A DNA stretch of 64,000 nt, from assembly GCF_000204055.1 (NCBI RefSeq), contig NW_006768772.1, positions 1,048,339 through 1,112,338 of the forward strand, in the 5' to 3' direction. Every line of letters begins with the position of its first letter. Position 1 is the stretch's first letter. Positions 34,160-46,700 of this stretch are shown one piece after another. This DNA comes from Melampsora larici-populina 98AG31. Lineage: Eukaryota; Basidiomycota; Pucciniomycetes; Pucciniales; Melampsoraceae. The notes below the pieces were generated by a model. It saw nothing but the letters and a program-made list of their open reading frames with translations. It had not been told where the DNA came from and made no database searches. The translations under genes and the position numbers were made by a program.

Positions 34160-35190
34160 GCGCACTACATAGCTCCAAATAAGAAAGCCATTCAGTTGAT
34201 CCATCAGTTGCAATCCATACATCATGACCTGCTTCAGTCGGCTCGAAACGCGTCAGATGAAAGGCTCATCCCACCTCCTGCAAACCGGAGTGACCAAACT
34301 CTTGCCATCCATACGTCTCGCCTGCATATCCGCTTCATCATCATCGCCCACAGGACGACGCTTTCTATATCCACAAGACATCATCTAACGAGCTTATCGC
34401 TTTCTCAAAAGGCCACAAAGATCAAACTACCTTACATAGAGCCCCGCACCTCACTAATCAGGAGCAAACCGAAATGTTCAATAGAAATATATCTATCTGC
34501 TCAGCTAACCTTGCAAGCGAGACGCACCCACAACATTCACTGCATAAATTATTGGTATTTACTTGCTTCAATCATCTTTGATACTAGCGCACATAGCTTT
34601 TCATTCAGTTCTACTAATTCTATGAGCTATTTGTTGTAAGAATAATCTGTATGTGTACTGTGGATCCATCTGACGCAATTCATTCTTGTCTTCACAAACC
34701 AGTGACGCGACTTTCAATCAAAACAAAGAGCCATCTCTTCAGTGCCACTATACCACAACGCATATGAAGAAACCTTGACTTGTTCTCATTATCAATGCAA
34801 ATGTGATCATCCGGCACGTACATAGGTAATGAAAGAAGTCGCGGAAAAGGGGAGATAAGAATCTCAATAAGGGCACAGCTTTGGGCCTCTCATCAGACAA
34901 CCTTATAAGCTTCTATCAACTCGTATAAGTCTCGCCATTATCGCTATAGCTGACATTAAGAGCGTGTTGACATCTGTATCCCCAACACAATGCATAAGTA
35001 AAAAGGATTCCAACAACGCGCATTTGATTGGTCCTGACCATTAAGCCAAGTAAAGACGTGTATGTCGAAGGTGTATCAATCATTGCCCTCGGCGATCAAT
35101 CTTTGACTATCGCATCATGTTTTGCCCATGTTGAGTTCAATGTCTCGGGCAATACCGGTCAAGCCACGCGGATTGAGAGAAGTTTGCGTT
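34160..35190. other. Intergenic stretch without a supported gene
   Basis: A 147-codon plus frame (34196-34639) is Ser/His/Ile-rich without any domain and is probably chance. The converging ends of the RING gene and the glutamine-synthetase-like fragment flank the stretch. Confidence 0.5.
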
Positions 35191-35592
35191 CTATGCAAGT
35201 TCAAGATACCTGCCACAAATATTGAGGTCAATTCCACAAATTCTTATCATCATGAAGAACATTTGAATGCTGATGGGGTCTGCACGCACCTTTCTAACTC
35301 CCAATTTGTCACAGTTTGTGTGTATAACTTCCATTCGTGTTCCTTGAATTCAAAAAATGAGAAGATTCTGATTATCGTCAGCCCTGTGATGCAACAAATT
35401 GAGGGAGAGGCTCTTGAAAGAAATCAACTCTAGTCTTTCCGAAATGTTCCACAAAATCATTTCCTAAAATTATTCGAGCCTTACTCTCTGGTCTCATGAA
35501 TTGTGTTGTAGCTTGTTCTAAGGTCTTAGGTAGTGGCAAGGGGCGCTTATTTGTGGCATCTTGGGCGTCAATTGGTGGGTAATCCTTCAAGT
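35191..35592 (-). pseudogene. Orphan C-terminal exons of a glutamine-synthetase-like (FluG/lengsin-type) gene
   Basis: Three exons, 35592-35429, 35342-35290 and 35209-35191, join with GT-AG introns of 86 and 80 bp. They encode LKDYPPIDAQD, PLPKTLEQATTQFM, LGNDFVEHFGKTR, EHEWKLYTQTVTNWELER and the terminal YLELA. This matches the end of eukaryotic glutamine-synthetase-like proteins, where the last helix pair carries the V-T-x-W-E-x-E-R-Y motif. Upstream on the minus strand I find none of the catalytic domain: the nearest possible intron is only about 32 nt and the frame is lost. So about 80 C-terminal residues with conserved splice sites remain without the rest of the gene, which suggests a truncated copy or the far end of a gene with long upstream introns. 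Confidence 0.65.
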
Positions 35593-36422
35593 CTAGTTTT
35601 TTTGAAGTTGAAATCATCACCTACTCTGCAAATATCTTGAATTTTCCTCGAGAGAGATCAGAATCTCAGCTTCCAGACAAAGCCTCCATACATTTCTGAC
35701 TGAGAAGCGACAAGGCTCGATCAAATTACTTTTGCCAAAAAGGCTGGTCGACGTCAATCATTTTTTGATGATGGTTGGAACCTACCTTCCCAGTCTACTT
35801 CCAGATCTTCTCATCTGCAAAATATATGATTAACCTACTCCGAATTCAATATGTAAATTCATGAAAATGCCACAGCTGCAGCCAACCATCCATGGTACTA
35901 ACAGTTTTAAGTGATGTGAGTTAGCTGGTCGAAATGCACAAGTGTCACATTTTGTGCAGAAGTCGTTTGCATATCAAGAAGTTTGAAGCTGGTCAGGGAC
36001 CATCGAATATATAGTTTCCCTGAAGCTATGGGTATAGAATTAGGTGACACTTCTAGAACGTCTCTTGTGAGATCTTGCCACATCAAAAGATACACCAGTC
36101 CCACCATTCAGGCTCCTGATCCGACGGATCAAGAAATCAAAAACCCCAAACAAAAAGGGGTCTCTTTTCACCACAAAATTGTCAAAAATAAAAAATTATA
36201 TATTGCAAAGTATTCATACCAAACAATTCAGGATAATGAAAATATTTTCATGGATATGGAAGCATTTTGGATTGATTCATCTTCATGGGTTGACTCGTCG
36301 CAGGGCCAAAGAAAGCGACTGCTACCAAGGTTTCATGACTTCGGGGCGTATATTGCGAGCTGTTGCCGCTAGATATTCCGCCGTTAATCCAAAGGAAACC
36401 AAAAGGTCAAAGGCGTTTGAAG
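35593..36422. other. Gene-free stretch between two minus-strand genes
   Basis: Open frames on both strands (for example 35983-36372 plus) overlap each other without recognisable domains. I looked here for the catalytic part of the glutamine-synthetase-like gene and did not find it. Confidence 0.45.
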
Positions 36423-39400
36423 TTAGCCAAGCCGTGAGTGAATTGACAAACCGATTCTAAATCCATCGGTCTCGACCGCATGAAGCCAATCTCTCTGTAG
36501 CCCTGGACCGACTTGAAGGACAATGTCGCCGTGTTTGATCAAAAGTTTCATGGCCGTCCTTGGTGACATTGTTTTTGCTTCTGGTATGTTGCCGTCATGG
36601 GGCTGGTCAAATGATGTCTGATCTGACAATTTCTCCGTCTTGGTTTTTGCTGGCTTTTGCTTAAATGACATAATCGCTGCGGATCCCAGACTCAAGCTTG
36701 CGACTAGGGGACCGACACCTTTCTTCATGAATTGTGAGATATCAGCAATAGTAATCTCGGAGAGTGAAATAGAGCAATGGCCTTTGCTAGCCTGATTACC
36801 TCATCATCGGCATGAAACTGGAAGATAATTGAGCCGCATCAGACTCAGTATAAGATTATTGGATCTCCCCAGGCTCCTGATTGTATAACTCACGTTCATT
36901 CCTGTACCAGGCAGGTAGCAACATGAAAGAATCTCATTAAAAGTGTTTGACAAGGCGTGCCCGATGAGACGTGGAGCTCTTTCATTAAATGCTTCCATGA
37001 ATGTGTGCAATTTTTCCAGGGCACTAACTACAGGGCGGGGTGACTGACTCCAGGGGATAGTGTCCACCTCTGGAGATTCACCAACAGGTCAGTATTCTGG
37101 AGACTGTGAAAAGAAAGTTACAAGACATATAAGACTTCGGAGGGCCATTACTAGCCTGCGCAAAATTTGTAGCTCATCCCACAATTTAATCTGTGTGATT
37201 CGGATGATCGTGATCAGGCGTAAGCAATTTGTTGGATGTAACGTGTGACCAAAACTCACGTAAACTGCTGCGCCAACCTTGCGTGAGCTACATGAAGTCG
37301 AGCGGCATACATTCAGGGTAGTCAGCCAGATACATTATTTGTGTCTAATGAAGCCAGGCTTACCTAAGTAAGTGCGCCTGAACGTGTTCCTCTTGAATTC
37401 TTTAGGTTTGATCTCTTTTTGATAGCTATGAAATATCTCATCTACGTCCGAGACAGTTTGACTTCCGCTATCGTCGGGATCATACACAGCATGAACAATG
37501 TATCCTGACCCATCAAGAACTCGATATACATGTACCGTGAAAGTGGAAATCGAAAAGATTGGGAGGACTTTAAAATAAGCCTCAGAAAACGAGGTTTTGG
37601 ATATATTTTGACAGGTTTGAGGTAGGTCAAAGCCCCAGTATATATGGTTTACACGAAGGTTGACCTCGAACTGGAAAAAATAGTCAACAGCACATGATCA
37701 TTTAGCAGTTTTCTCCACTTATTTCTGATTTCAGATAGCATAACACAGACTGACATGGCAAGCTACGTTATTACAACGTAGTGCGCCCCAGTATATACGA
37801 CAAGACATCCTTCCGCAGTCTGAACAGTAAATCCCGCGACGCATATCTTCATTGAGAGTTCTAGAGGTCTCTTTCTCTCCCAAAGACTGAATGCTAGGTG
37901 GTTGAAGTTGCTGAGGTACCCTCTCTTCCTTTTCGAGACCCGGCTGGAACTTGAGTACCCAAGGCATGTAAGTAAGGCCTTCGCCGTTGCTTCCGATATA
38001 TGAGTCTTGACTTTGAAAAAAGTTTTGACAGCTTTCATTCAAGCAAAGCCACCCTTGAAGGTAGAGATGTGGGCTGTTAATTCCACATACTGTACATATC
38101 CTGTGGATAGGATCTACCTGCAGAGTCGCTGTCAATTTACCTGCTCTCCCTTCTCCTTCGACTCCTGAAAAGAGATGCTCAGGTGCGATCGAGCTAGGCA
38201 GAACCAGAATATCAAAATAAATCCTACGAAAGTTTTTTGAAGAGCAAAACCAATTATGAAGCAGCGTCTCGGGTGGCGAATATCGAGCTATGACCGCTTT
38301 GTGGTTGGCGACAAGTGCAAAACTTGACTGCAATAAAGTGGTTAAGTTTTGACTTTGAGGGTTGATGAAGCTTTTCGAACGATCCAACATGTGATGATCG
38401 TGATTCAAGGCGTGATCTATGTGAGAACTAAGTACAAAGGCGATGTCGCGTATCTGGATCTCTTCCGGTATGTTCACGCAGAGAGATATTCCGGCCCGTG
38501 CGATTGCGTTCCGAAAAGCGTCAAGTACTAATACCTCGTAGACCGACCGCGAGGACGGGTCCTGCAATTCAGAAGTTGCCCAAATATCGTGCAGAACGCG
38601 ACTCATGGATTTTGATATCTTGACTTGGAGATGTGAAGCTGAAGTTACAAGTTCGTCTACATGTGGCGGCGGAAGAGCTAATAATTCTTCCGTACTCATA
38701 TCCTCCAACGATCCTGATGATGTAAGTATCTCAGCCCCTTTTTCATCATCAAGATACTTGGAATTGTGAGGCCTCAATTCCAATGAGAAGCACATCGTCA
38801 GAGGTTCCATTCCTTCGGCTTGATCTATTTCCAAATCAGCCTGGGAGCCCGGTATCTCTGAAGATTCTGTCCCAGCAAACTGGTCATTCAAAACTATTCG
38901 TGCATCTTCTAGTGCGACCATCACATTTCTTTCGTATCTTTCGATGTCGCATAACCACCAGGGATCACCCTGGGATGAAATCCATTGAAAGCGGACTGAT
39001 TTCAACGAAAATAACACAAGACAGTTCAGGCAACACTTTACGGAAGGTGTCTGGGGATGACGAAGGAAAACATCATGCGCTTACACTTCATACGCACGCA
39101 AGTCCGTCCCGGAAAGTCTGAATCAATTTCTTTCTCGGCCTTGAGTTGTAGTAAAAATCCGTAAATTGTTTTTGTCAAATATCCAAGCGAAATAGGAAGC
39201 TCACCCAAGAGTGCGTCACAAGGTAATGACCGAGGACAACATACCCGATGTCGTCTCTCTCCTTTAGCCAAGGCATCATTGAGTATTTCTTACCTGCCTG
39301 ATTGACGAATATAAGGGTCATCAAGTGTAGGGAGATCTCACAAAATCAAGAGGTTGACGTACCAGCAAGACCACCGGGATGTCATGATTCATACAATTCA

Positions 39401-39990
39401 TCAAGCTTTGGACTCGGAAGCCAGTTCTGCTTTGGGACTTGCAGAAAACTAGTCTTTTCTTGTGGCTACTCTTCGTAGAATTATCTGTATGCAAAGACTG
39501 CTGTGCAATTTCGTTTCCAGTCATAATTTTCGAGCCACCTCCACTGAAAACAAAATAATCAGCCTTTATAACTAGGGAGAAAATCTACCTTCAGACTCAC
39601 CCATGGCTTATGATTATCCTGCCTTGATCTTCGAAAACATCACGCGGGGAAGGTGTCCCATCTAATAGGTACGAGATGGTCCTTCCCTTGCATGTGTAGT
39701 GGCCCCCTGGGTTACAGGCTAAACGATCAATGTATTTCTTCAAACAACAATGAGGAAATATGATACCTTGAAAAGACCGGAAATAAGGCAAAGTTTCACA
39801 AAGTTCTTGTCGAGTCTAAATGAGAAGCATCCGTCAGTCTTGATAACTTTTGACGCGTAAATCAAGGCCGATGCCACAATCTTCATACCTCACAATGGAT
39901 TGGCGGATTATCGCCTATCTTGGAGAGTTGGACCGGTAATTTCCAGTCTGATTTGTCGATTGAAAAGTCAGGCCTTGATCGAATACCCAT
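36423..39990 (-). CDS. AlkB-like 2-oxoglutarate/Fe(II) oxygenase with zinc-binding segments (about 12 exons)
   Basis: Exons on the minus strand: 39990-39889, 39815-39767, 39706-39601, 39543-39363, 39297-39205, 39139-39085, 38995-37755, 37670-37364, a small one ending near 37248, about 37070-36894, 36817-36800 and 36722-36423. All but the ninth/tenth junction keep frame. The N-terminal part has LPYFRSFQG, LDGTPSPRDVF and GYVVLGHYLV; the long seventh exon has two Cys-x2-Cys pairs (CTVCGINS…CLNESC and CSDCGRMS…CNNVAC). The C-terminal AlkB fold has FNEILSCCYLPGTGMN, the iron motif H-x-D in FHADDE, GVGPLVASLSLGS, and the distal histidine and arginines in WLHAVETDGFRIGL. AlkB enzymes remove alkyl groups oxidatively from nucleic acids or proteins; the substrate here is unknown. 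The start at 39990 is the first in-frame ATG. Confidence 0.82.
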
Positions 39991-40287
39991 CTTTTGCGGG
40001 CGCGGTGGTGTTGTTTCTTTTCAAGCTGTACATTCTTGCCGGTCTGTCATGTCTTCGTTAAATGGACCACCGGAACAAAAAAAATCGTGAAGAACCTTTG
40101 GTCGTCACAAAAGGATCAGTGAACTATGTCGCTAACTTGATGACCAGATGTTATTTCCGGCGTATGACACAGTATGCGCTAGATTCGCATGGCAATATTC
40201 CTGCCAAATGGAAAAGAACAGGGTGCGAAATTTCTGCAACAATAGGCTTGATTACCACTCAAGTCACCCATATCAGATTGAGGTAGC

Positions 40288-40341
40288 GAGCCCAGGCTCT
40301 TGCTGAGCGTCTGGGAGCCCAGGCTCTTGCTGAGCATCTGG
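40288..40341. repeat. 27-bp unit repeated twice in tandem
   Basis: The unit GAGCCCAGGCTCTTGCTGAG plus seven bases occurs at 40288-40314 and 40315-40341 with a single mismatch (GAGCGT against GAGCAT). The CCAGGCTCTTGCTGAGC part recalls slippage duplication; noncoding. Confidence 0.85.
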
Positions 40342-40555
40342 TGATCGGTCAGGTACATAGTTTCGCAGATGTGTCCATCATGCAAATTGAATCTTGAACA
40401 TCCTTGACCGATTCACTCGTGCCGAGGGTAAGACTGGGTTTATCGCCAAGTAAGCCAGATCAAATTACAACACAGGATAGGTATCAAATAAATTAAGGCT
40501 CTTCAATCCGGAAAATCGAGCATCGGTAAAGGGATTTGTAAGGATTTGTATCACC

Positions 40556-40696
40556 ATGACCGACTACACAAAATTTCGTTCTGTTGACGGAGAGGAAAAT
40601 AAGTTGATTCACCGCGTGTACGTTGAGATACATACATCGCTTGGTTCACACCGTGTGAACCTCCGCCGCTTCAGTGAAATCGATGTTGTATTGTGA
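40556..40696 (+). CDS. Small open frame, 46 residues, unknown
   Basis: The frame runs from ATG at 40556 to TGA at 40694-40696. The predicted peptide (MTDYTKFRSVDGEEN… ending SEIDVVL) is hydrophilic and of balanced composition, unlike the low-complexity frames around it, and could be one exon of a larger, lost gene. No homology is recognised, no flanking exon was found, and it may be chance. Confidence 0.2.
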   Translation: MTDYTKFRSVDGEENKLIHRVYVEIHTSLGSHRVNLRRFSEIDVVL

Positions 40697-40975
40697 TTTT
40701 TGAAATCAGCACACTCTTGAAGTTTCAAGGACATATCAATCAAGTCTTAAGAGAGGTGTCAAAATCAAAGGTCTTGGTGGTATCCAATATGAGCAAGGCT
40801 GGCAAAATGTCAACAACTCAGGCCCAGTCAAAACCTCTGATCATAAATTATCCACTGTTCAATCAATTTAGTTACTTCTCTCAAATTCCTACAGCTAATC
40901 TGATGGATGAAATCTTTTTTGAGGTCACAAGAGGAGTTTGAGTTAACCCAGGTCTGGCATCTGCCAAAAGCCCCG

Positions 40976-41573
40976 AACTTAACAACGTCCTTTGCAGGCG
41001 GTAGCACCCAAAGCCTGCGTAGGGACTTACATGTAATGTGGGCTTCCTGGCGTGAGAGGTTGTTGAGTTTAGTAGGGGAAAAATGGGCCCAATTATAAAT
41101 ATTTGCTCCACAATATGTTTTCCATTTTCCTCTTAAGGAATCAAAGTCCCTCTTCTCGCGGGCAATACCCTCTATGTATTCAGACATTGATAACTTGAGC
41201 CATGCGCAAGTTTTCATTGCTGTCAAAATTGTGTCTTTTCAAATTTTACATACAAAATTGTGGCTTGGTGTAAACTAACATCATCTCCCTCTTTGGATTT
41301 TTGAAATTTGAAGATAAGCTTTTTGGACATCAATCATATCTTGAGAACAGTGCAAAGTGTGAAGGAACCAATTTGAGCGTCCTGCTTAGAACAAGCAGAA
41401 CCTTGATTGCTCAAAAGTAAAATCCAGAAGCTTTTGTGTAGCAAATGTTTTTCAACAAGTCCATTTTTCCCCTGCCAACCTTGACTACTGCTCACGCCAC
41501 AAAAGGCACATTTGGCGTAAGTCCCTACGCAGGCTTTGGGTGCTACTGCCTGTGAGGGACTTTGTTGAGTTTG
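40976..41573. mobile_element. Mutator-like MITE (598 bp) with 11-bp target duplication
   Basis: The left end is AACTTAACAACGTCC and the right end is near-complementary (GGACTTTGTTGAGTTTG). CAAAAGCCCCG lies directly outside both ends (40965-40975 and 41574-41584), an 11-bp duplication. The arms share AGTAGCACCCAAAGCCTGCG and AGGGACTTAC. The outer bases and the GGGACTTACGCCAAATGTG word tie it to the elements at 23498-24789. Confidence 0.85.
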
Positions 41574-41860
41574 CAAAAGCCCCGTGTTTGATATGCCTTG
41601 ATGCTCATCCTGCTGGAGGTGATTGAAAAATGCAGAAATCACTCCAGAAGAGCAGAGTATCTGCAAAACAACATGTGAAGAGATATCATGTTTTTATATT
41701 TCACTGAAAAAGTGGCATGGGATGAGGAAAGTCTGATGAAATAAGATTGACTGAATCACTAAACTGCCATTCTTCTAAGATAAACTGTGATTGATGAGGG
41801 ATTCAGATAAGCCTAGAGTCTTTGACATGTTTTGTGATAGGTATATGAAGAGAAACATTT
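41574..41860. other. Gene-free spacer
   Basis: Short AT-rich stretch between two MITEs; it holds the second copy of the 11-bp duplication and no gene. Confidence 0.5.
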
Positions 41861-42249
41861 GTGGGTCTCAGAACTGACCCAGTTGCCCCAGTTAACTTTT
41901 ACACTGGAACTTTTACACTGGGTCAAATGGGTACATGCAGTAAAGAAAACCTCACCACCTGCTCTTCAGATTTGACTCAGTGCAAAAGTTACTGTTCTGG
42001 TTTGCCAGTGAGGCAACCTGAAGTGCCAAAAACAACTTTCAAGTAGACAAATACATTGCTACGCCGGGTTGACTATGGTATCTGAAGAGGGGAAAGAGTG
42101 TGAGATGTGGAGTTGGGTCAAGGAAGTGGGCATTTGGGTCCGACACCTTGTCAACAAGTACGCTGACTACCTCGTAAAATAGTGAGGAAGTCAGGCAAAC
42201 CTCAATGGTTCTCAATGTTCTGCGTATCAAAAGAGAATAGAAGAATGTA

Positions 42250-42503
42250 CAGCTGTTTCAAAAATGAAACTGGCTGTTGTTGTTTTCAAAAAAAATTCTT
42301 TTCATATCCGTGGTTAATCTGTTTTACTCAAGTGGGTTATTTATCTGGATTGGGAGCAGATGAGGTCAAGCCTGCTCAAACGTTGGCATCAAGATCTGTG
42401 TTCAGTCCTCCAGATTTGACCTTTCCTGCAAGATTAAAACCGCGGATATGAAAAGAAAAAAAATCAAAAACAACAACAGCCAGTTTTATTTTTGAAACAG
42501 CTG
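42250..42503. mobile_element. 254-bp foldback MITE
   Basis: The arms begin CAGCTGTTTCAAAAATGAAA and pair for about 70 bp, through GGCTGTTGTTGTTTT and CTTTTCATATCCG, around a spacer of about 115 bp. TA flanks both ends. Noncoding. Confidence 0.8.
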
Positions 42504-43086
42504 TAAGACTTCAAGCACAGCACATAGCTATTACTAACCAAATATAGGTTCAAATGAGGATTTAACAGTAGGCGGAATGATATGGACGCGGGTTTGAGCT
42601 TGTAAGGCTAATAAAACTAAGTGTTTTGATTGTACAATATTAGATTAAGAATGAAGAAGAACAATAAAACAAGAAAAACAAGAGGGCTTTTATACCCATT
42701 TCAAACTGTAGCGTGCACACAAGACATTTGGGAATAATGACTCCATAGCTCTAGGCCTTCCGGACTTCCATAATACCATAATACATAATGGTTATCAAAT
42801 AGACCCAATATCCCAAGTTTCCTCGCCAAGTTGTCATCCCCTAAACCAATTAGGTAATCCCCCCATCCAGATGTAAGTGTTCTCAGACCTACCCGGTTTA
42901 ACAGGTCCCACATGTTAATACGGTTTTGGTTTTAGATGACTACTAGGTGTTCTTGTAATGGGTTCCCAATCCATTTGATTTCCCGCAACTGAGAGTATTA
43001 CATCCTTCAGGAGTTCAATACCGTATTAGTTATTTCAGATCAACCATTGATTTCCTTGAATTATATGATTAGTATTTAACTTCTAA

Positions 43087-43465
43087 GAGCATCTCCACCG
43101 CTGGTGTGTAAAAAAGTACTCTGTACGCCAACCTTTTGACAGGTCTCGGCCTGTATGCCAGATTTGCGCGGAGGTAGGCAAAACCGTGGCCGTGTAAAAA
43201 CTGGCATGTGAGATCAGTATATGCCTTTGATCCAAGCATAGGATTGTTTGTCTTGTCCAAAATGACAGGTAAGGTCAAACAATATTTCACATTTTGGTGA
43301 TCTTTGCCTTTTTGTACGCCGTCCAAAATTGTACTCTCTCGGTCAAGATTTGGACGTCGTGTAACCCATACAGGCTGTTTCCACGGTTCAGTGGCTGGAA
43401 TATTTTCCCACAAGACGTGAAAACAGCCTGTATTCAGGATTTTGCACGTCCTGGTGGCAATGCTC
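43087..43465. mobile_element. 379-bp MITE with TAA duplication
   Basis: The left end GAGCATCTCCACCGCTGG and the right end, read inverted as GAGCATTGCCACCAGGAC, are flanked by TAA on both sides (43084-43086 and 43466-43468), as for Harbinger-type MITEs. The interior has further self-complementary words (ACAGGCTGTTT, AACAGCCTGT). Noncoding. Confidence 0.75.
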
Positions 43466-43773
43466 TAAGAAAAAGAGAAAATGAGAGTATCAAAAGGAAG
43501 AGAATAGACATCAGACAGATTTGAAATAGAAATTGAGAATAAGCTGAAAAAAGACTTGAGTTAAGAATAAAGATGAATAATAGATAATAGATTGTTATAC
43601 GTCTGTTATGAACTTGTTACTACTTTAGCCAGGAGATAAGTTACTTAGCTAACTTATGCCCTGGCTGACACACCTGAACGCTTGACCCGGTACATCCAGT
43701 TACCCTTGGTTACCGCCAAAACATCAACTGGGTCAACTGCGTTTTTTGACACTGGGTCAGGTTTGAGACCCAC

Positions 43774-46700
43774 TATTGATTGAGATTCCTTGGCATGTGG
43801 ACTTTAGTTGCTGTGTTTTGTAATATGAGATCCCGGCCAAGTGATAATTTGATGGAAAAAAATGACAAGCTCTTTGGCTGTATTTTGGGTCTTTCAACGG
43901 AACCAGGCCACCCAAAGACTTCAGGTGTTATGACCAGGGTGGCGCGGTGGATAGAATGTGAGGGCAGACGAGGTTCTGATACTACTAACTATATTGCAGT
44001 GTGAGGAGCAAGTACAAATGCTGGAACCCCCTAAAGCTATGAGTACCATATAAAATTGAGTTAAGATTAATGTATATTATAAGGTAAAAATATCTATTAC
44101 ACACTATTAGCATAATGCTACTAAAGCCTCAACTGGTTGGTTATTACATCAGGGCAAGCATAGATTCACAGCCCGTGCTCCCGTTATGTGTAATTGATGT
44201 ATGATGTTATCAGCCAATGCAAGTACTATCTGGGATGGGTTTCCTGACAATCCAATCTGAGCTTTGATACAAAGCCACACTTTTTTGAAAAAACTCTATC
44301 CATGATGTTTTGGACTGCTGATTTGATTTTTCAAGAAAACTTCAGCTTTAAGTCCATGAAAGACATCGAACCAGGCAAGTCAAGAAAAACCTGTGTCTGT
44401 GTCACTTTCAGTTTAGAGTCAAGGGGAGTGCAAAATTGGTATCCAATGTCTCACCTTATAAAAATGATAATTGCTTCAACAATCCAACCAAGAACCTGAT
44501 CAATTAACATGATATTCAGTAGCTCTTCCAAATTCTTGATAATCTATTACAAAGGCTGTAAAACCCCCAAGACACAAGGCTTATGGTCAGGTAGGTTGGG
44601 AGGGAAAAGCAAAATTAGCACATTTCAACTGGAAGGATGTGAAGAGATCATAGGACCACAAAAACAGATTCAAGTCTCAAATCAATATTAGTGGCAGTAC
44701 CTACCAGTATGCCCACGAGGACAGAAGCAACAAGGAAGTAGGGAAGAGTTGGTGGTGACACAGAAACAAAGATGCCAATGGTAGGGTAGCACATATTGCA
44801 CAACATGCAAAAGTAGCAGGGGGGATACAAATTAGTAAGCAGGGGCAAATAAGTAGCAAGCCAGATAGAGGAATCAGTATGTTTATCAATTTCAGCATGA
44901 TGTCACAGCACATTGGGTCTGGTTGGCAATCTTTGTCCATATAAGCCAAGAAGATTTGTCTGACTACTCTGTGAGTTCAAAATCTCTCACTCACTCCACA
45001 CCACAGGAATTGATAGGTTTGGTTATGAACCAGGATTGAAGAAAGTTGTGGTATCCAAGTCTGCAATGTTCTCAAACTACAGATTGTTTTGGCAACCCAA
45101 TCACAATAAGGTTTTATTTTGCCTTCAAGTTACCCTGCCTGAGCTATCACCTATATTTCATATAGTATCTTCTCTACATACATCTCACACTTTATTAAAA
45201 GCATAGTGAAATAGAGTCAACAGTCCAGAGTGGAAGGATCTAAAGATATGAGATAGTCTGTGCTATACACCCTCTTAAAAGCCCTAGTTAGCAGTCCACT
45301 CAACAAGTTTGTGAGATTGGAAGGAGCTTTACTTAAGCCATGTAAAATCAACAAAAAAAAGGGTATCTACTAACTTCCAAAGTAAAATTCTTTGTAATCT
45401 GTCATCTCAAGAAATTCTTGGAAAACTTGGAATTGAGGGTCAAAGTTCCGAAAGAGCTCAGTGGCAGAAAGGCTCTGAAGTCTTGGGAGCTGAAGGGTGA
45501 CCTGCACACTTATCTTGAATGTGTTGGAAGCAAGATGCTTAATTGCAGAATTGCACACCACAACATTCTTCATTCAATTTCCAAGTCAGGATTAGACTTG
45601 ACCTCTAAGCGCCTGGTATAGGGCTGCCTGGGCACTAAGCTTTTTTCAAAAAAGTCAGAGCAAGGACTGACCCTGGCATTCCCAAAGGATTTTTGCTCTT
45701 AAAGACTCAGCACAGCTCCTGTACCCTGACCCCCAATGGCTCAGCAGCTTACTGTGGAGGTACCGGGGATTCTTGAGTGCCCAGAAATTCCTGGTAAATA
45801 CCGCTGAGCATGACCTTTTCCAAACTGTCTGCTTCTTCACACAATTTTTTTCCCTTGGGTCCCCCCAGGAAAATCAATTATTTTTTTGACTTTAAGAACA
45901 ACCCCCGGGATTAACTATCCCACCAGACCTGTTGGGGTGTACCACAGGGGTCCCCAATCTGGCAGGTCTTGGTGCTCATCCTCAATTCCAGGTTTGAACC
46001 TCTTAGTTTCTGTGGTGTCATTGACATTTGAAATGGTGTTGAGCGAAGTCCTATAAGCTTGTATAGACACTCAAAGACCTCAGAAAGCCATAGGGAATCA
46101 TCCAACCCAATCTTGGCAAATTTTACTTGACTCATCAACCAAACCACTCCAAAACGCAAGGAAATTTTACCTATTTGCATTGTGCTTTGGAGCAGGTGGT
46201 ATGAATTGCTACAAAATGAAATTTCTATGTATGGTAAAAGAGTCTCACAAAGGTTTTGAAGCAAAGAAATTACAATCACTATATTTTGCGCTATATTGCT
46301 ATATTTTGCAATATATGGCAATATTTGAAACCCAACATCTCCACTCATTTTGTTGTGGTTGCTCCGCTATGTAAAACTCCATGTTTTTGCTTTGGTGCAG
46401 AGGCTCTGCTATGAATTGCAGAGCTCATAGTGAACCACAAAACCGCTCCAAAAACAAACCAATATTTGGATATTTGGAGCAGAGCGGTTTGGGTATTGCT
46501 TGACCCATACCACAAAAACTGGCTGTTTGAGGCCTTTGATACCACTCTTATTATGTTGCTTTTGATTTCTAACCTTCCACCTGCTATCCAATTGATCCCT
46601 GTATTAGTATTATTTTGACAGTTCTTTTTAATTCCAACAGTTGATAAGTTTTTGATCTGGAAAATAGCCAAAATCTTGACCTCCAATTGGTTGGCTTTCC

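Larger units (their letters stand above)
39991..40975. other. Mostly gene-free stretch upstream of the AlkB-like gene
   Basis: Contains the 27-bp tandem repeat at 40288 and the small open frame at 40556, listed separately. Otherwise no gene was recognised. Confidence 0.45.
41861..43773. mobile_element. 1.9-kb non-autonomous element with two nested MITEs
   Basis: The ends GTGGGTCTCAGAACTGACCC and the near-complement ending at 43773 resemble those of the element at 31821. The right flank is TA; on the left the corresponding bases read TT. Right subterminal sequence (GTTACCGCCAAAACATCAAC) is shared with the 31821 element. Two unrelated MITEs lie inside (42250-42503 and 43087-43465). No transposase frame. 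Confidence 0.65.

Noticed and set aside
34196..34639. 147-codon plus-strand frame
   Set aside because: Low-complexity Ser/His/Ile content without motif, start codon context or homologue; lies downstream of the completed RING gene.
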